Origin: Streptomyces sp. AA1529
GTDB taxonomy: Bacteria > Actinomycetota > Actinomycetes > Streptomycetales > Streptomycetaceae
DNA length: 55,821 bases
Reading direction: 5' to 3'
Assembly (NCBI RefSeq): GCF_000280905.1
Contig: NZ_ALAP01000073.1
Coordinates: 1-55,821, forward strand
Part shown: one piece after another, positions 1-7,405 of the stretch
How positions within the stretch are numbered: position 1 is the first letter of the stretch
Layout of the letters: each line of letters starts with the position of its first letter
Notes under the pieces: generated by a model
Told to the model about the DNA's origin: nothing
The model's database searches: none
Seen by the model: only the letters and a program-made list of their open reading frames with translations
Translations under genes and position numbers: made by a program

Positions 1-151
1 GGCCTTCACGGCCTTGGTCTTTTGCCCTTCGGTGCCTCATGACGTTCCTCGCGTCGCCGTATCCGCTCCTTCAACGGCTCTTCCACGTCGTGTACTTCCG
101 TAGCGCGGCGCACATGCTGGATCGCGTGTCATCTCCGCGTCGGACTGTGGC

Positions 152-833
152 TCACTCGGCGTTGTCGAAGGCTGGAAAGAGGGCGCGGGCGACCTCTGGG
201 GTTGGGGCGAGGAAGACGCCGTCTGCCTCCACCAGAGGGGTGTTCGCGGCCCGTTCCGTGGCGATCGATCCGGTCACGAAGGTCTTGCGTTCGTCTGTTC
301 CCGTGACGTGGGCGGTTACGAGTAGAGGGGCCTGTAGGGGGACCGGGCCCCGGTATCGCATGTGGAGCGAGATGGTCATGCCCGGGTTTGCCGGTGGCGG
401 TGCAGGCCCAGCCCATGAGTTCGTCGAGGAGCATGGCGCTGACGCCGCCGTGGACGTAGCCGGGTGGCCCTTCGTGGGGGATGCCGAGGCTGCATCGTCC
501 GACCAGGGTGTCTTCGGTGCGGGTGACGTGCATCGGCGGCGCGATCGGGCTGCCGATGCCGGTGACCGGGCTGAACATCCGTACTCCGCCCGGGAATTCG
601 TCGACTTCGGGGATTTCCGATGGGGAGCGGAGTCGGCCGGTGAGCTGCTGGGTGAGGGCTCGGGTGTCCGCGGCCAGGCGGTGCAGGGTTTCCGGCGAGG
701 CGGTGGTGCGGACTGCGGTGTCGACGAGCAGGCGCAGTTCGCGGCCGAGGGTGGCGATCGCTTCTCGGTGTGGGGTCAGGTCGTCGGCTGCCGGATCTTC
801 GGTGGCGCTTGTCGTGGTGAGGCGCGTGTTCAT
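152..833 (-). pseudogene. PaaI-family hotdog thioesterase, frameshifted
   Basis: From the ATG at 833 the reading frame encodes an N-terminal helical region and the hotdog signature HGGVSAMLLDELMG (PaaI-type acyl-CoA thioesterases use this His-Gly-Gly...Asp motif). Near position 380, after residues ATGKPG, the frame shifts. The neighbouring frame continues as MTISLHMRYRGPVPL and runs to the TCA stop at 152-154 with a normal hotdog C-terminus. One extra base in the CCCGGGC run explains the break. The intact product would be about 225 aa and would hydrolyse acyl-CoA thioesters in the cytoplasm. It is the last gene of a tautomerase-alcohol dehydrogenase-thioesterase operon under a TetR-type operator. 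A sequencing indel is an alternative to a real pseudogene. Confidence 0.7.
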
Positions 834-875
834 CGGCTGTCTCTGTGGCTGTCTCTGTGCAGGGGCGTGCGGTCG

Positions 876-1907
876 TCAGGGTGCGGTCGGGGGCGCGGTG
901 AAGTCGCGTACGAAGACGGGCTTGAGGTGCTTCTCGGGCAGGGTGTCCGGGAGTTGGTCCCAGTTGAGGACGTGGGAGACGACGCGTTCGGGGGCCACGG
1001 TGCCGGAGGCGGCGAGGTCGAGGGCGTCGGGGATGTGGGTGCGGACGTTGTCGCGGGCGATGCGCAGGGTGACGCCGGTGAGGTACATGTCGAGGAGGGG
1101 AAGTTCGCCGGGGCGGAAGTGGTTGCCCGCTGATTCGCAGATGCCTTCGGGGGCGAGGGAGTTGACGGCGAGGGCGAGTTGGACGGCGCGACCGGTGGCC
1201 TCGACGGCGAGGTCGAAGCCGTGGCGGATGGGTTCGAGTGTCTCGGCGGTGCGGGCGCCGTAGCTCTCGGCGAGCTTGCGGTGTTCAGGGTCCGGGTCGA
1301 CGTAGAGGACGTCGGAGGCGCCGAGGGCGCGGGCGATGTCGCAGACGTACAGGCCGATGCTGCCCCGGGCGACGACCAGCACCCGGGCTCCGGGGCGGGA
1401 CTTGAGGTGCGGGGCGACCAGGCGCCAGGACAGGGACCAGTTGTCGCTGGCCGAGGCCATGGCGATGGGGTCGAGGCCGGTGGGCAAGGGGACGAGCATG
1501 GCGTTCGCGTACGGGACGTGGACCAGGTCGGAGAAGAGACCGCCCCAACTGCCGCCGATCGGTGCCCCGTACATCGCCATGTGCGGGACCGAGGTGCAGT
1601 GGGCGGTTAGTCCGGTGCGGCAGTTGTCGCAGGTGCCGCAGTTGATGGACCAGGGGACCACGACCAGATCCCCCGGGGGGGCGACGGTGGTCACCGCGTC
1701 GCCGATGTCGAGTACGCGGGCCACGCACTCGTGGCCGAGGGCGAAGGGCGGGGCTATGAAGCCGTGTCCGGCCAGGATCGCGGAGTCGACGTCGCAGGTG
1801 GTGGCGGCGACCGGAGCGACGATCGCCTCTCCCGCGAAGCGGACCTTGGGGTCGGGGGCCTCGCGCCACTCGGCGGTCCACCGGCCGGTGTAGGTCAGTT
1901 CACGCAT
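876..1907 (-). CDS. Zinc-dependent alcohol dehydrogenase (MDR family)
   Basis: A 343-aa medium-chain dehydrogenase. Catalytic-zinc ligands are visible in TTCDVD and GHEC near the N-terminus. The four structural-zinc cysteines occur as CGTCDNC followed by C seven residues later. The NAD(P)-binding Rossmann motif is somewhat degenerate (VARGSIGLYVCDIA). It should oxidise an alcohol or reduce an aldehyde; the substrate cannot be told. The ATG at 1907 overlaps the last 8 nt of the tautomerase gene upstream, so the two are probably translationally coupled. The thioesterase gene follows 42 bp downstream. Expression is probably set by the TetR operators at 2341-2391. Confidence 0.88.
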   Translation of the reverse strand: MRELTYTGRWTAEWREAPDPKVRFAGEAIVAPVAATTCDVDSAILAGHGFIAPPFALGHECVARVLDIGDAVTTVAPPGDLVVVPWSINCGTCDNCRTGLTAHCTSVPHMAMYGAPIGGSWGGLFSDLVHVPYANAMLVPLPTGLDPIAMASASDNWSLSWRLVAPHLKSRPGARVLVVARGSIGLYVCDIARALGASDVLYVDPDPEHRKLAESYGARTAETLEPIRHGFDLAVEATGRAVQLALAVNSLAPEGICESAGNHFRPGELPLLDMYLTGVTLRIARDNVRTHIPDALDLAASGTVAPERVVSHVLNWDQLPDTLPEKHLKPVFVRDFTAPPTAP

Positions 1908-2331
1908 CGGCCTGCTGTCCCTTCGCGGCGGCCACGAGGTCGGCGTAGCGGATTACGGAGCCGCCCGCACCCCACGTGCCGTCGGGCTGTTCGTGGACGA
2001 GGACCCACACCCGTAGCGCCTCGGTCGAGGGCAGTCCGGCCGCGGCGAGCACGGTGGCGGTGGTGTCCTCGACGAGGCCCGCCTTGCGCCGCTCGGACAG
2101 TGCGCCCTGCGGGACCGTGACCTCCGAGAGGAAGCGCGGGGCGTCGTCCTCGGCGGTGGTCTGCGCTCCTTCGGGCAGCTCGACGAGGTAGCTCCACGCC
2201 TGGGCGCGGAAGAAGGCGGTGTCCGGGGCACCCTCCCAGCGCAGCAGCACCGCGGCAAGGTCGCGCTGGATCGACGCGCGGCCCTGGTCGGTGAGGGCGC
2301 CGGCCGGGGCGGTCAGGCGGATCATGGGCAT
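1900..2331 (-). CDS. Tautomerase family protein with Pro-1
   Basis: A 143-aa protein beginning MPMIRLTAPAGAL. After Met removal this exposes the N-terminal proline that is the catalytic base of the 4-oxalocrotonate tautomerase superfamily. The length equals two fused beta-alpha-beta units, with a second unit beginning near RFLSEVTVPQG, as in cis-CaaD-like long members. It may isomerise or hydrate an unsaturated keto acid made or used by the adjacent dehydrogenase. An SD sequence GGAG lies 5 nt before the ATG. It is the first gene of the minus-strand operon, and its promoter region contains two 16-bp operators. Confidence 0.8.
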   Translation of the reverse strand: MPMIRLTAPAGALTDQGRASIQRDLAAVLLRWEGAPDTAFFRAQAWSYLVELPEGAQTTAEDDAPRFLSEVTVPQGALSERRKAGLVEDTTATVLAAAGLPSTEALRVWVLVHEQPDGTWGAGGSVIRYADLVAAAKGQQADA

Positions 2332-2340
2332 GGCAGCTCC

Positions 2341-2391
2341 TATGGCAGTCGTTATAGACGCCGGTCACGCTAGGCTATGACGGACGTTATA
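2341..2391. promoter_or_regulatory. Two TetR-type operators between divergent genes
   Basis: TATGGCAGTCGTTATA (2341-2356) and TATGACGGACGTTATA (2376-2391) are two copies of an imperfect palindrome with 35-bp start-to-start spacing. They sit between the tautomerase operon and the divergent TetR gene. Two more copies occur at 3541-3595. This arrangement is typical of an autoregulated TetR repressor that also controls its neighbours. Which protein binds is inferred from position. Confidence 0.75.
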
Positions 2392-2412
2392 GCCAGAGGG
2401 GAGTGCTCAGTG

Positions 2413-2997
2413 ATGGTCAAGAGCAGTGCGCCGTCGCGCGAGCGGATCGTGGCCGGTGCCGCCGACATGATCAGCAGGCGCGGGCTGAGTGCGACGAGCA
2501 TCCGGGAGATGGCCAAGCACGCCAAGGCGCCGCTCGGCTCGACGTATCACTACTTCCCTGAGGGCAAGCAGCAGTTGGCGACCGAGGCCGTCCGTTTTAC
2601 GGGCGACTGGGTTGCGCGAAGTCTGCGCAAGGAGCTGGAGGCGGGTCCGGCGGCGGGACTGAGCGCCTTCCTGGCGCTGTGGCGGAAGATCGTCGTCGAG
2701 AGCGGCTTCCATGCGGGCTGCCCCGTGCTGGCCGTGGCCATCGAAGAGCCGCCCGCTGATGAGGTGCCACCCGCCCTGGCCGCAGCGGCCGAGGTCTTCG
2801 AGCAGTGGGAAGCCCTGCTCGCCGACTCGCTGAGGGAGCACGGCGCCGAGCCGGAACAGGCCGCGCAGCTCGCGACGCTCATCGTCGCCGCGGTCGAGGG
2901 CACGGTGGCCATGTGCCGCGCCAAGCGCAGTACCGAGCCGCTCGACCGCACCGCCGAACAGCTACAGGCCCTCATCGCTACCGCGACCGGAAGCTGA
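2413..2997 (+). CDS. TetR-family regulator (LmrA/YxaF-like)
   Basis: A 194-aa protein from the ATG at 2413. That start is preceded by the SD-like AGAGGGGAG and lies outside the operator; a farther ATG at 2377 falls inside the operator palindrome and is unlikely. The N-terminal HTH contains ATSIREMAKHAKAPLGSTYHYFPEGK, typical of the YxaF/LmrA subgroup, whose members repress drug-efflux or oxidoreductase genes. The C-terminus has the conserved GCPVLAVAIE region of that group. It probably binds the four palindromes at 2341-2391 and 3541-3595, controlling itself, the divergent operon and the second tautomerase. Confidence 0.85.
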   Translation: MVKSSAPSRERIVAGAADMISRRGLSATSIREMAKHAKAPLGSTYHYFPEGKQQLATEAVRFTGDWVARSLRKELEAGPAAGLSAFLALWRKIVVESGFHAGCPVLAVAIEEPPADEVPPALAAAAEVFEQWEALLADSLREHGAEPEQAAQLATLIVAAVEGTVAMCRAKRSTEPLDRTAEQLQALIATATGS

Positions 2998-3045
2998 CCG
3001 GGGCCGGAGACTGGCTGGGGTCGGGGGGGGATGACCCGGCCCCGG
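2998..3045. terminator. Bidirectional hairpin terminator
   Basis: CCGGGGCCGG (2998-3007) pairs with CCGGCCCCGG (3036-3045) across a 28-nt loop. It begins directly after the TetR stop codon and just before the stop of the convergent tautomerase gene, so it could end both transcripts. No U-tract is present, as is usual for actinomycete terminators. Confidence 0.5.
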
Positions 3046-3052
3046 CCTGCGC

Positions 3053-3529
3053 TCACGCCCCGAGCGCGGCGCGGATCGCCTTGGCCTTCTCCTCGGTGAA
3101 CACGCCGCTTTCGAGGAGGGAGAGGATGGACTGTACGCCACCGCTGGAGCCCCAGCTTCCCTCGTCGATCACGCGGAAGTTGACCCACCAGGCGGGCGAC
3201 GGCTTCGCCAGGCCGCAGGCGTCTGCCAGCGCCGCCAGGAGACGCTCGATGACGGCGGTCCTGACCTCCTGACGCCAGTCCCCGTCCATCACCGCCACAT
3301 CGATCACCATGATGTCGGCCTCCGGGCCGATGTCCGCGACGAGCCGTCCGCCGATCGCTATCATGTCCGGCTCGCGCTCGACGAAGTGCACCTGGAATCC
3401 GACCCGCGCGGGCGGGGCGAACTGCCCGACCTCGGGTACGAGGACCGCGTCCGTCAGGGTCCCGGCCAGCTTGCGGCGCCGCTCCAGGCTCAGGCGGCCC
3501 TTCGAGGTGTTCACGGTGATGATCGTCAC
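3053..3529 (-). CDS. Tautomerase-like protein lacking Pro-1
   Basis: A 158-aa protein starting at a GTG with a clear SD (AGGAGG, 6 nt from GGAGG to the start). The fold signature is that of the 4-oxalocrotonate tautomerase superfamily: an N-terminal strand IITVNTSKG, LSLERRRKLAGTLTDAVL, and a second unit with a WRQEVRTAVIERL helix. The residue after the initiator is Thr, not the catalytic Pro; the codon upstream of the GTG encodes Val, so no alternative start restores a proline. It may be one of the Pro-1-less members, whose activity is different or lost. Two TetR-type operators lie directly upstream (3541-3595), which puts it in the same regulon as the gene at 1900. Confidence 0.75.
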   Translation of the reverse strand: MTIITVNTSKGRLSLERRRKLAGTLTDAVLVPEVGQFAPPARVGFQVHFVEREPDMIAIGGRLVADIGPEADIMVIDVAVMDGDWRQEVRTAVIERLLAALADACGLAKPSPAWWVNFRVIDEGSWGSSGGVQSILSLLESGVFTEEKAKAIRAALGA

Positions 3530-3540
3530 GACGTTCCTCC

Positions 3541-3595
3541 TATGACAGTTGTTATAGGCGACGTCAGATTACACCCGTCTATAACGTCTGTCATA
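3541..3595. promoter_or_regulatory. Two further TetR-type operators
   Basis: TATGACAGTTGTTATA (3541-3556) and TATAACGTCTGTCATA (3580-3595, the reverse orientation of TATGACAGACGTTATA) match the pair at 2341-2391. They overlap the expected promoter and SD region of the Pro-1-less tautomerase gene. Confidence 0.75.
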
Positions 3596-3602
3596 AGCTG
3601 AT

Positions 3603-3627
3603 GGCCTGGCCTGGCCTGGCCTGGCCT
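3603..3627. repeat. (GGCCT)5 pentanucleotide repeat
   Basis: Five perfect tandem GGCCT units lie in the short intergenic region upstream of the tautomerase promoter and downstream of the NmrA-like gene's stop (both on the minus strand). Such repeats can vary in copy number by slippage. No function is evident. Confidence 0.8.
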
Positions 3628-3661
3628 GCGAGCGGCGCGTCGTGAGGACGCGGCGCCCCGT

Positions 3662-4288
3662 TCAGTCGGAGATCACGGCGGTGCGGTGGATCCATTCGGT
3701 GCCGTGCAGCGCCTGGTGCATGAAGGCGGCGACGTCCGCCCGGCTGATTGTCGGGTTGCCTTTCATCGAGAGCCGGTCGTCCGCGCTGTAGGTTCCCTTG
3801 GCGGGGCCGTGGGTCAGCCGGGTCGGGTAGACCACGGTCCAGTCCAGAGCGCTGGAGCGGATGCGCTCGTCCGCGATCTCCTTGTCAGCGTAGATCGACC
3901 GCAGCAGCGTGTTGTAGATCAGCTTCTGTGCCGGACTCGACCACTTGAGGGTGTGGCCGACACCGAACGACGACAGCCACACCAGGCGGGAGATACCCAC
4001 GTCCCCGGCCGCGCCGAGTACGGCGGCCGAGGCGCGCGTGAAGAGGCCGTCGGCGCGCACCGAGCTGCCCCTGCCGAGCGCGGAGACGATCGCGTCGTGA
4101 CCGGCCGCCGCGGCTGCGACGTCGCATTGCGAGGTGGCGTCGCCGGTGACCGCGGTGATCTGTTCGGCCAGGTCGCCCAGGCCGGCCGGGTTGCGGACCA
4201 GGGCCGTGACCGAGTCACCGGATCGCAGGGCCAGGTCGACGAAGTGGCGACCGGTGGGGCCGGTCGCGCCGAGGATGAGCAGCTTCAT
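3662..4288 (-). CDS. NAD(P)H-binding NmrA-like reductase (atypical SDR)
   Basis: A 208-aa protein with the dinucleotide-binding motif GATGPTG at residues 8-14 and a Rossmann N-terminus (MKLLILGA). The middle part (RLVWLSSFGVGHTL, a Ser-rich strand, then DWTVVYPTRLTHGPAKG) matches the NAD(P)H-binding/NmrA-like SDR group. These short atypical SDRs often lack the YxxxK catalytic pair, which is also not obvious here, and act as redox sensors or small reductases. Transcribed toward the tautomerase gene and separated from the aldo/keto reductase gene upstream by 61 bp, so the two are likely co-transcribed. Confidence 0.8.
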   Translation of the reverse strand: MKLLILGATGPTGRHFVDLALRSGDSVTALVRNPAGLGDLAEQITAVTGDATSQCDVAAAAAGHDAIVSALGRGSSVRADGLFTRASAAVLGAAGDVGISRLVWLSSFGVGHTLKWSSPAQKLIYNTLLRSIYADKEIADERIRSSALDWTVVYPTRLTHGPAKGTYSADDRLSMKGNPTISRADVAAFMHQALHGTEWIHRTAVISD

Positions 4289-4349
4289 GACGGGGGCTTC
4301 TTTCGGGCGCTCGGGTGCTCGGGTGCGAGGTCAGGGCGAGGGCTCGGGG

Positions 4350-5195
4350 TCAGCCGAGGTCGGCGAGGTCCTGTTCGGTGAGGGTGAGCGAGGCGACGGC
4401 CATGTTCTCCTCCAGGTGGGAGAGGGATCCCGTGCCGGGGATGGCCAGGGCCACCGGGGAGGAGGCCAGTAGCCGGGCAAGGCCGATCTGCGGGACGGTG
4501 GCGCCGTGCCGGGCCGCGACCTCGGCCAGACCCTTGTCATCGACGTTCCGGCCACCGCCCACCGGGAAGAACGGCACGAAGGCGATACGGGCCTCCTCAC
4601 ACGAGGCCAGGAGGTCCGCCTCGCCGCTCCCGGCGGCGAACTGGTTCTGCACGGCGACGACGGGCGCGATGGCGCGCGCCTCCGTGAGGTGTCGGGCGTC
4701 GACGTTGCTCAGGCCGAGGTGATGGATCAGGCCCTCCTCGCGCAGTGCGGCGAGCGCCTCGAAGCGCTCGGCCAGCGACTCGCCGTGCGGGGGTGCCATG
4801 GCCCCGATGCGGAGGTAGACAAGGTCGAGGCGGTCGAGGCCCAGGCTGTCCAGGTTGGCCTCGACGAGGCCGCGCATATCTGCGGCAGTGCCGTGGGAGA
4901 AGCCGTCCGATCGCACGATGGGGCCCACCTTGGTGGCGATGACCAGGTCGGACGGGTAGGGGTGCAGCGCCTCGCGGATCAGGGTGTTCGCCCGGACCGC
5001 GGCGTTGTCGCTGACGTAGAAGTCGGCGGTGTCGAGGTGGTTGACGCCGAGTTCGACGGCGCGGCGCAGGACCGCACGGCTGGTCTCCGGGTCGCGGGCG
5101 GGACCGCCCATGCCGTCCTTTGAGGGCAGGCGCATCGCGCCGAAGCCGAGCCGATGGACATCAAGGTCGCCGCCGAGGCGGAACGTGTCGTTCAT
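4350..5195 (-). CDS. Aldo/keto reductase (YdbC-like)
   Basis: A 281-aa TIM-barrel oxidoreductase from the ATG at 5195. The aldo/keto reductase tetrad is partly present: HLDTADFY supplies Asp and Tyr and VIATKVGP supplies Lys. The usual catalytic His in the LxxYLH motif is replaced by Arg (LDLVYLRIGAM), as in YdbC-type members. The C-terminal NADPH-binding segment ALAIPGTGSLSHLEENM is intact. Predicted cytoplasmic NADPH-dependent carbonyl reductase of unknown substrate. It is divergent from the LuxR-like gene at 5400, with about 200 bp between them for shared control. Confidence 0.87.
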   Translation of the reverse strand: MNDTFRLGGDLDVHRLGFGAMRLPSKDGMGGPARDPETSRAVLRRAVELGVNHLDTADFYVSDNAAVRANTLIREALHPYPSDLVIATKVGPIVRSDGFSHGTAADMRGLVEANLDSLGLDRLDLVYLRIGAMAPPHGESLAERFEALAALREEGLIHHLGLSNVDARHLTEARAIAPVVAVQNQFAAGSGEADLLASCEEARIAFVPFFPVGGGRNVDDKGLAEVAARHGATVPQIGLARLLASSPVALAIPGTGSLSHLEENMAVASLTLTEQDLADLG

Positions 5196-5399
5196 GGCGC
5201 CAGTCTGCATGGCCCGGCTTCGGCTGCCGAGGCCGTGACACGTTGCTGCCACGCGCCGCCATGCGCCCCCTCGTGGACGCTGACTCCGTGCCCCCTGGAT
5301 GCTGGCCACGTGCCGCGTGAACGGTGCCGAGCCCCGTGGACGGTGTTCACGCGCCTCATCAACCGGCCCCGCGACCGGCGCCGCGCGCACAATGGGCGT

Positions 5400-6065
5400 A
5401 TGACACAGGTCCTGGAGCTCACCGGTGATCTCGAGCTGTGGGCGCGGATCAAGCCCTTGACGGAGTCGTACGACGCGGAATGGGTCAACGTCGCCCGCGA
5501 CCTCGACACCTGGCCCGGCGCTCGTGAGGCGGCCCGCCGCACGATGCGGCGTGACGCGGCGGCCCGCGCCCGCAAGCTGTACAGCCCCGCCGTGCTCGCC
5601 GACGAGCGCGACCGGGAGGCCCTGAGCGAGATGGCCGCCCAGGGCATGCGGATCCGGATCTCCGCCACCCCGCTGTCCCGGGGGACTGTCTTCATCGACC
5701 GGCGAACCATGATCCTCACCAGCTCCGCACCCTCTGCCCCGGCCGCTCCCGGACACCGCAGGTACACCATGAGTACCGCGCCTGCCCTGGTCGACGGGGC
5801 GTACGCGCTGTTCGAAGCCGCTTGGGAGCACGCCATCGACCTCGACGTCTTCCTGGGGGCGAGGCGGCCCCGGATCGACGCGCAAGCCGGCAGGGTCCTG
5901 CGGGCCCTGTCCTCCGGCACCACCGACGAGGCAGCCGCGCGGGAACTCGGCATGTCCCTGCGCACCTACCGCCGTCGGGTCGCCGACCTGCTTGTCGTCC
6001 TGGGCGCGGGCTCCCGGTTCCAGGCCGGAGCGCGCGCCGGCGAACTGGGCCTGACCCGCGACTGA
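5400..6065 (+). CDS. LuxR-type HTH regulator of the orphan type
   Basis: A 221-aa protein from the ATG at 5400. The C-terminus (LRALSSGTTDEAAARELGMSLRTYRRRV) is a LuxR/GerE-type helix-turn-helix. The N-terminal part (KPLTESYDAEWVN, later ATPLSRGTVFIDRRTMIL) resembles the degenerate phospholipase-D-like or sensor domain found in many Streptomyces orphan regulators, with no receiver phosphorylation site. It starts divergently from the aldo/keto reductase and may control it. Ligand and target are unknown. Confidence 0.72.
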   Translation: MTQVLELTGDLELWARIKPLTESYDAEWVNVARDLDTWPGAREAARRTMRRDAAARARKLYSPAVLADERDREALSEMAAQGMRIRISATPLSRGTVFIDRRTMILTSSAPSAPAAPGHRRYTMSTAPALVDGAYALFEAAWEHAIDLDVFLGARRPRIDAQAGRVLRALSSGTTDEAAARELGMSLRTYRRRVADLLVVLGAGSRFQAGARAGELGLTRD

Positions 6066-6070
6066 CCACC

Positions 6071-6116
6071 CCTGCCGACTGTCGGCCGTGGGACCGGCAG
6101 GCTACGAACCGGCAGG
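6071..6116. terminator. Possible terminator between convergent genes
   Basis: CCTGCCG at 6071-6077 can pair with either of two CCGGCAGG copies (6094-6101 and 6109-6116). The element lies between the stops of the LuxR-like gene and the convergent hydrolase gene. Confidence 0.4.
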
Positions 6117-6132
6117 GCGCAGTATCCGCCCG

Positions 6133-7356
6133 CTACATCGCCTTCCACGTCCCGTCGAGGAGCCGCTGCGCCAGCGCCCGGTGCGCGGTGCCGAAGATCT
6201 CGATGTGCCGCTGTACCCCGGCGACGCCCATGAGGAGAGGGTTGGGGGCGGACGGGTCGGCCTTGAGGGTGCGCAGGTGGCTGAAGGCGGCGCCCTGGTA
6301 GGCGTGGGTGTTGATGAACGCGTCCGCGCCCTCCTGGGCGGCCAGGCCCTGGACGAAGTCGGACGAGATGGCGTACTGGGAGGCGGCGTCGGCGTTGTCG
6401 TTGCCGCTCCACACCACCACCTTGCTTGTCTTTCCCCGGTGTTCGACCGGGACGATGACGGTCATCTGGCCCTCGGTGTGTCCGGGCGCGAGGGCGGCGA
6501 CGGCCTCGGTTCCGGGCGCGATCTCGATCCGCTCCATGCCGACGGTGTGGCTGGGATACGCCTTGATCTGGATGTCGATACGGCTCGGGAGGACCGCCAG
6601 CTTCGCCTTGTACTCCTCCTTGGTGTACTCGTCGCGGTGGGCGCGCAGCTCGGCGCGGGTCTTGGCGACGTACTGGGCGTCGGGCTGCCCCATGACGAAC
6701 TTGGCCGTGGGCGCGTACCGGTCCCGGATGAGGTTGGCGCCGCCGGTGTGGTCGACGTGGCGGTGGCCTATGAAGACGTAGCGGATCCGCCTCGGGTCCA
6801 GGCCCGCGGCGGACGCCTGGTCGAGGAACTGGGTGCGCATGTCGTCGGGGGTGGTGAGGGAGTCGAGCATGACCAGGCCGCCGTCCGGGGTGCGGACGAT
6901 GACGAGGCCGGTGAAGTCGGTGCCGAAGTACCAGGCGTTGTCGAGGAACTGGACGCCGCCGGCGGGCATGGGCCTGATGTGATTCTTGTGGAGGAAGCCG
7001 TTCGGGGACACGAAGTCCTGGGTGGGGTCGGGGAGTTCGTCGACGGGCTGGCCGGTGCCCGCGTCGCCGATGCCGCGGTAGCCGGTCTGGCACCACACGC
7101 GGTACTGCCAGCGGATGACGGGGTTGTCGTCCACCTCCGACAGCGCCTTGGCCGCCGTGTCGTACGCCTTCGCCAGCGGCTTGTCCGGCGCGAGCGGCCC
7201 GCCCCAGGGGACGTCGGAGCCAGCTGCCGCGGGCGTGGCCGCGGTGGTGGTTGCTGAGGCTGTGGCTGCGGTGGCCGTGGGTGCGGCCATGCCGAGTGCC
7301 GTCGCCGCCGCACCGAACACGGCGAGGTGGGTGAACTCACGTCTGTTGTACGTCAT
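6133..7356 (-). CDS. Tat-exported metallo-beta-lactamase-fold hydrolase
   Basis: A 407-aa protein with a twin-arginine signal (NRREFTHLAVFGAAATALGM, cleavage near ATA around residue 30). The mature part has the MBL zinc motif HRHVDH at about residues 197-202, a second His in APGHTEGQ, and a third in INTHAYQG, so both zinc sites look usable. The family includes subclass-B3-like lactamases, lactonases and alkylsulfatase-like hydrolases; this sequence does not allow a choice. A strong SD (AGGAGGAG) precedes the ATG. It is directly downstream of the ABC importer genes and may act on the same extracellular substrate. Confidence 0.83.
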   Translation of the reverse strand: MTYNRREFTHLAVFGAAATALGMAAPTATAATASATTTAATPAAAGSDVPWGGPLAPDKPLAKAYDTAAKALSEVDDNPVIRWQYRVWCQTGYRGIGDAGTGQPVDELPDPTQDFVSPNGFLHKNHIRPMPAGGVQFLDNAWYFGTDFTGLVIVRTPDGGLVMLDSLTTPDDMRTQFLDQASAAGLDPRRIRYVFIGHRHVDHTGGANLIRDRYAPTAKFVMGQPDAQYVAKTRAELRAHRDEYTKEEYKAKLAVLPSRIDIQIKAYPSHTVGMERIEIAPGTEAVAALAPGHTEGQMTVIVPVEHRGKTSKVVVWSGNDNADAASQYAISSDFVQGLAAQEGADAFINTHAYQGAAFSHLRTLKADPSAPNPLLMGVAGVQRHIEIFGTAHRALAQRLLDGTWKAM

Positions 7357-7405
7357 TTCTCCTCCTGTGGAACGGTGCGGCGGGCCGGGCGGTGCTGGAT
7401 GCCGG

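Noticed and set aside
2377..2412. Upstream ATG for the TetR gene
   Set aside because: It lies inside the operator palindrome, and the ATG at 2413 has the SD.
5154..5399. N-terminal extension of the LuxR-like protein
   Set aside because: It would overlap the start of the divergent aldo/keto reductase and has no family similarity; the ATG at 5400 fits.
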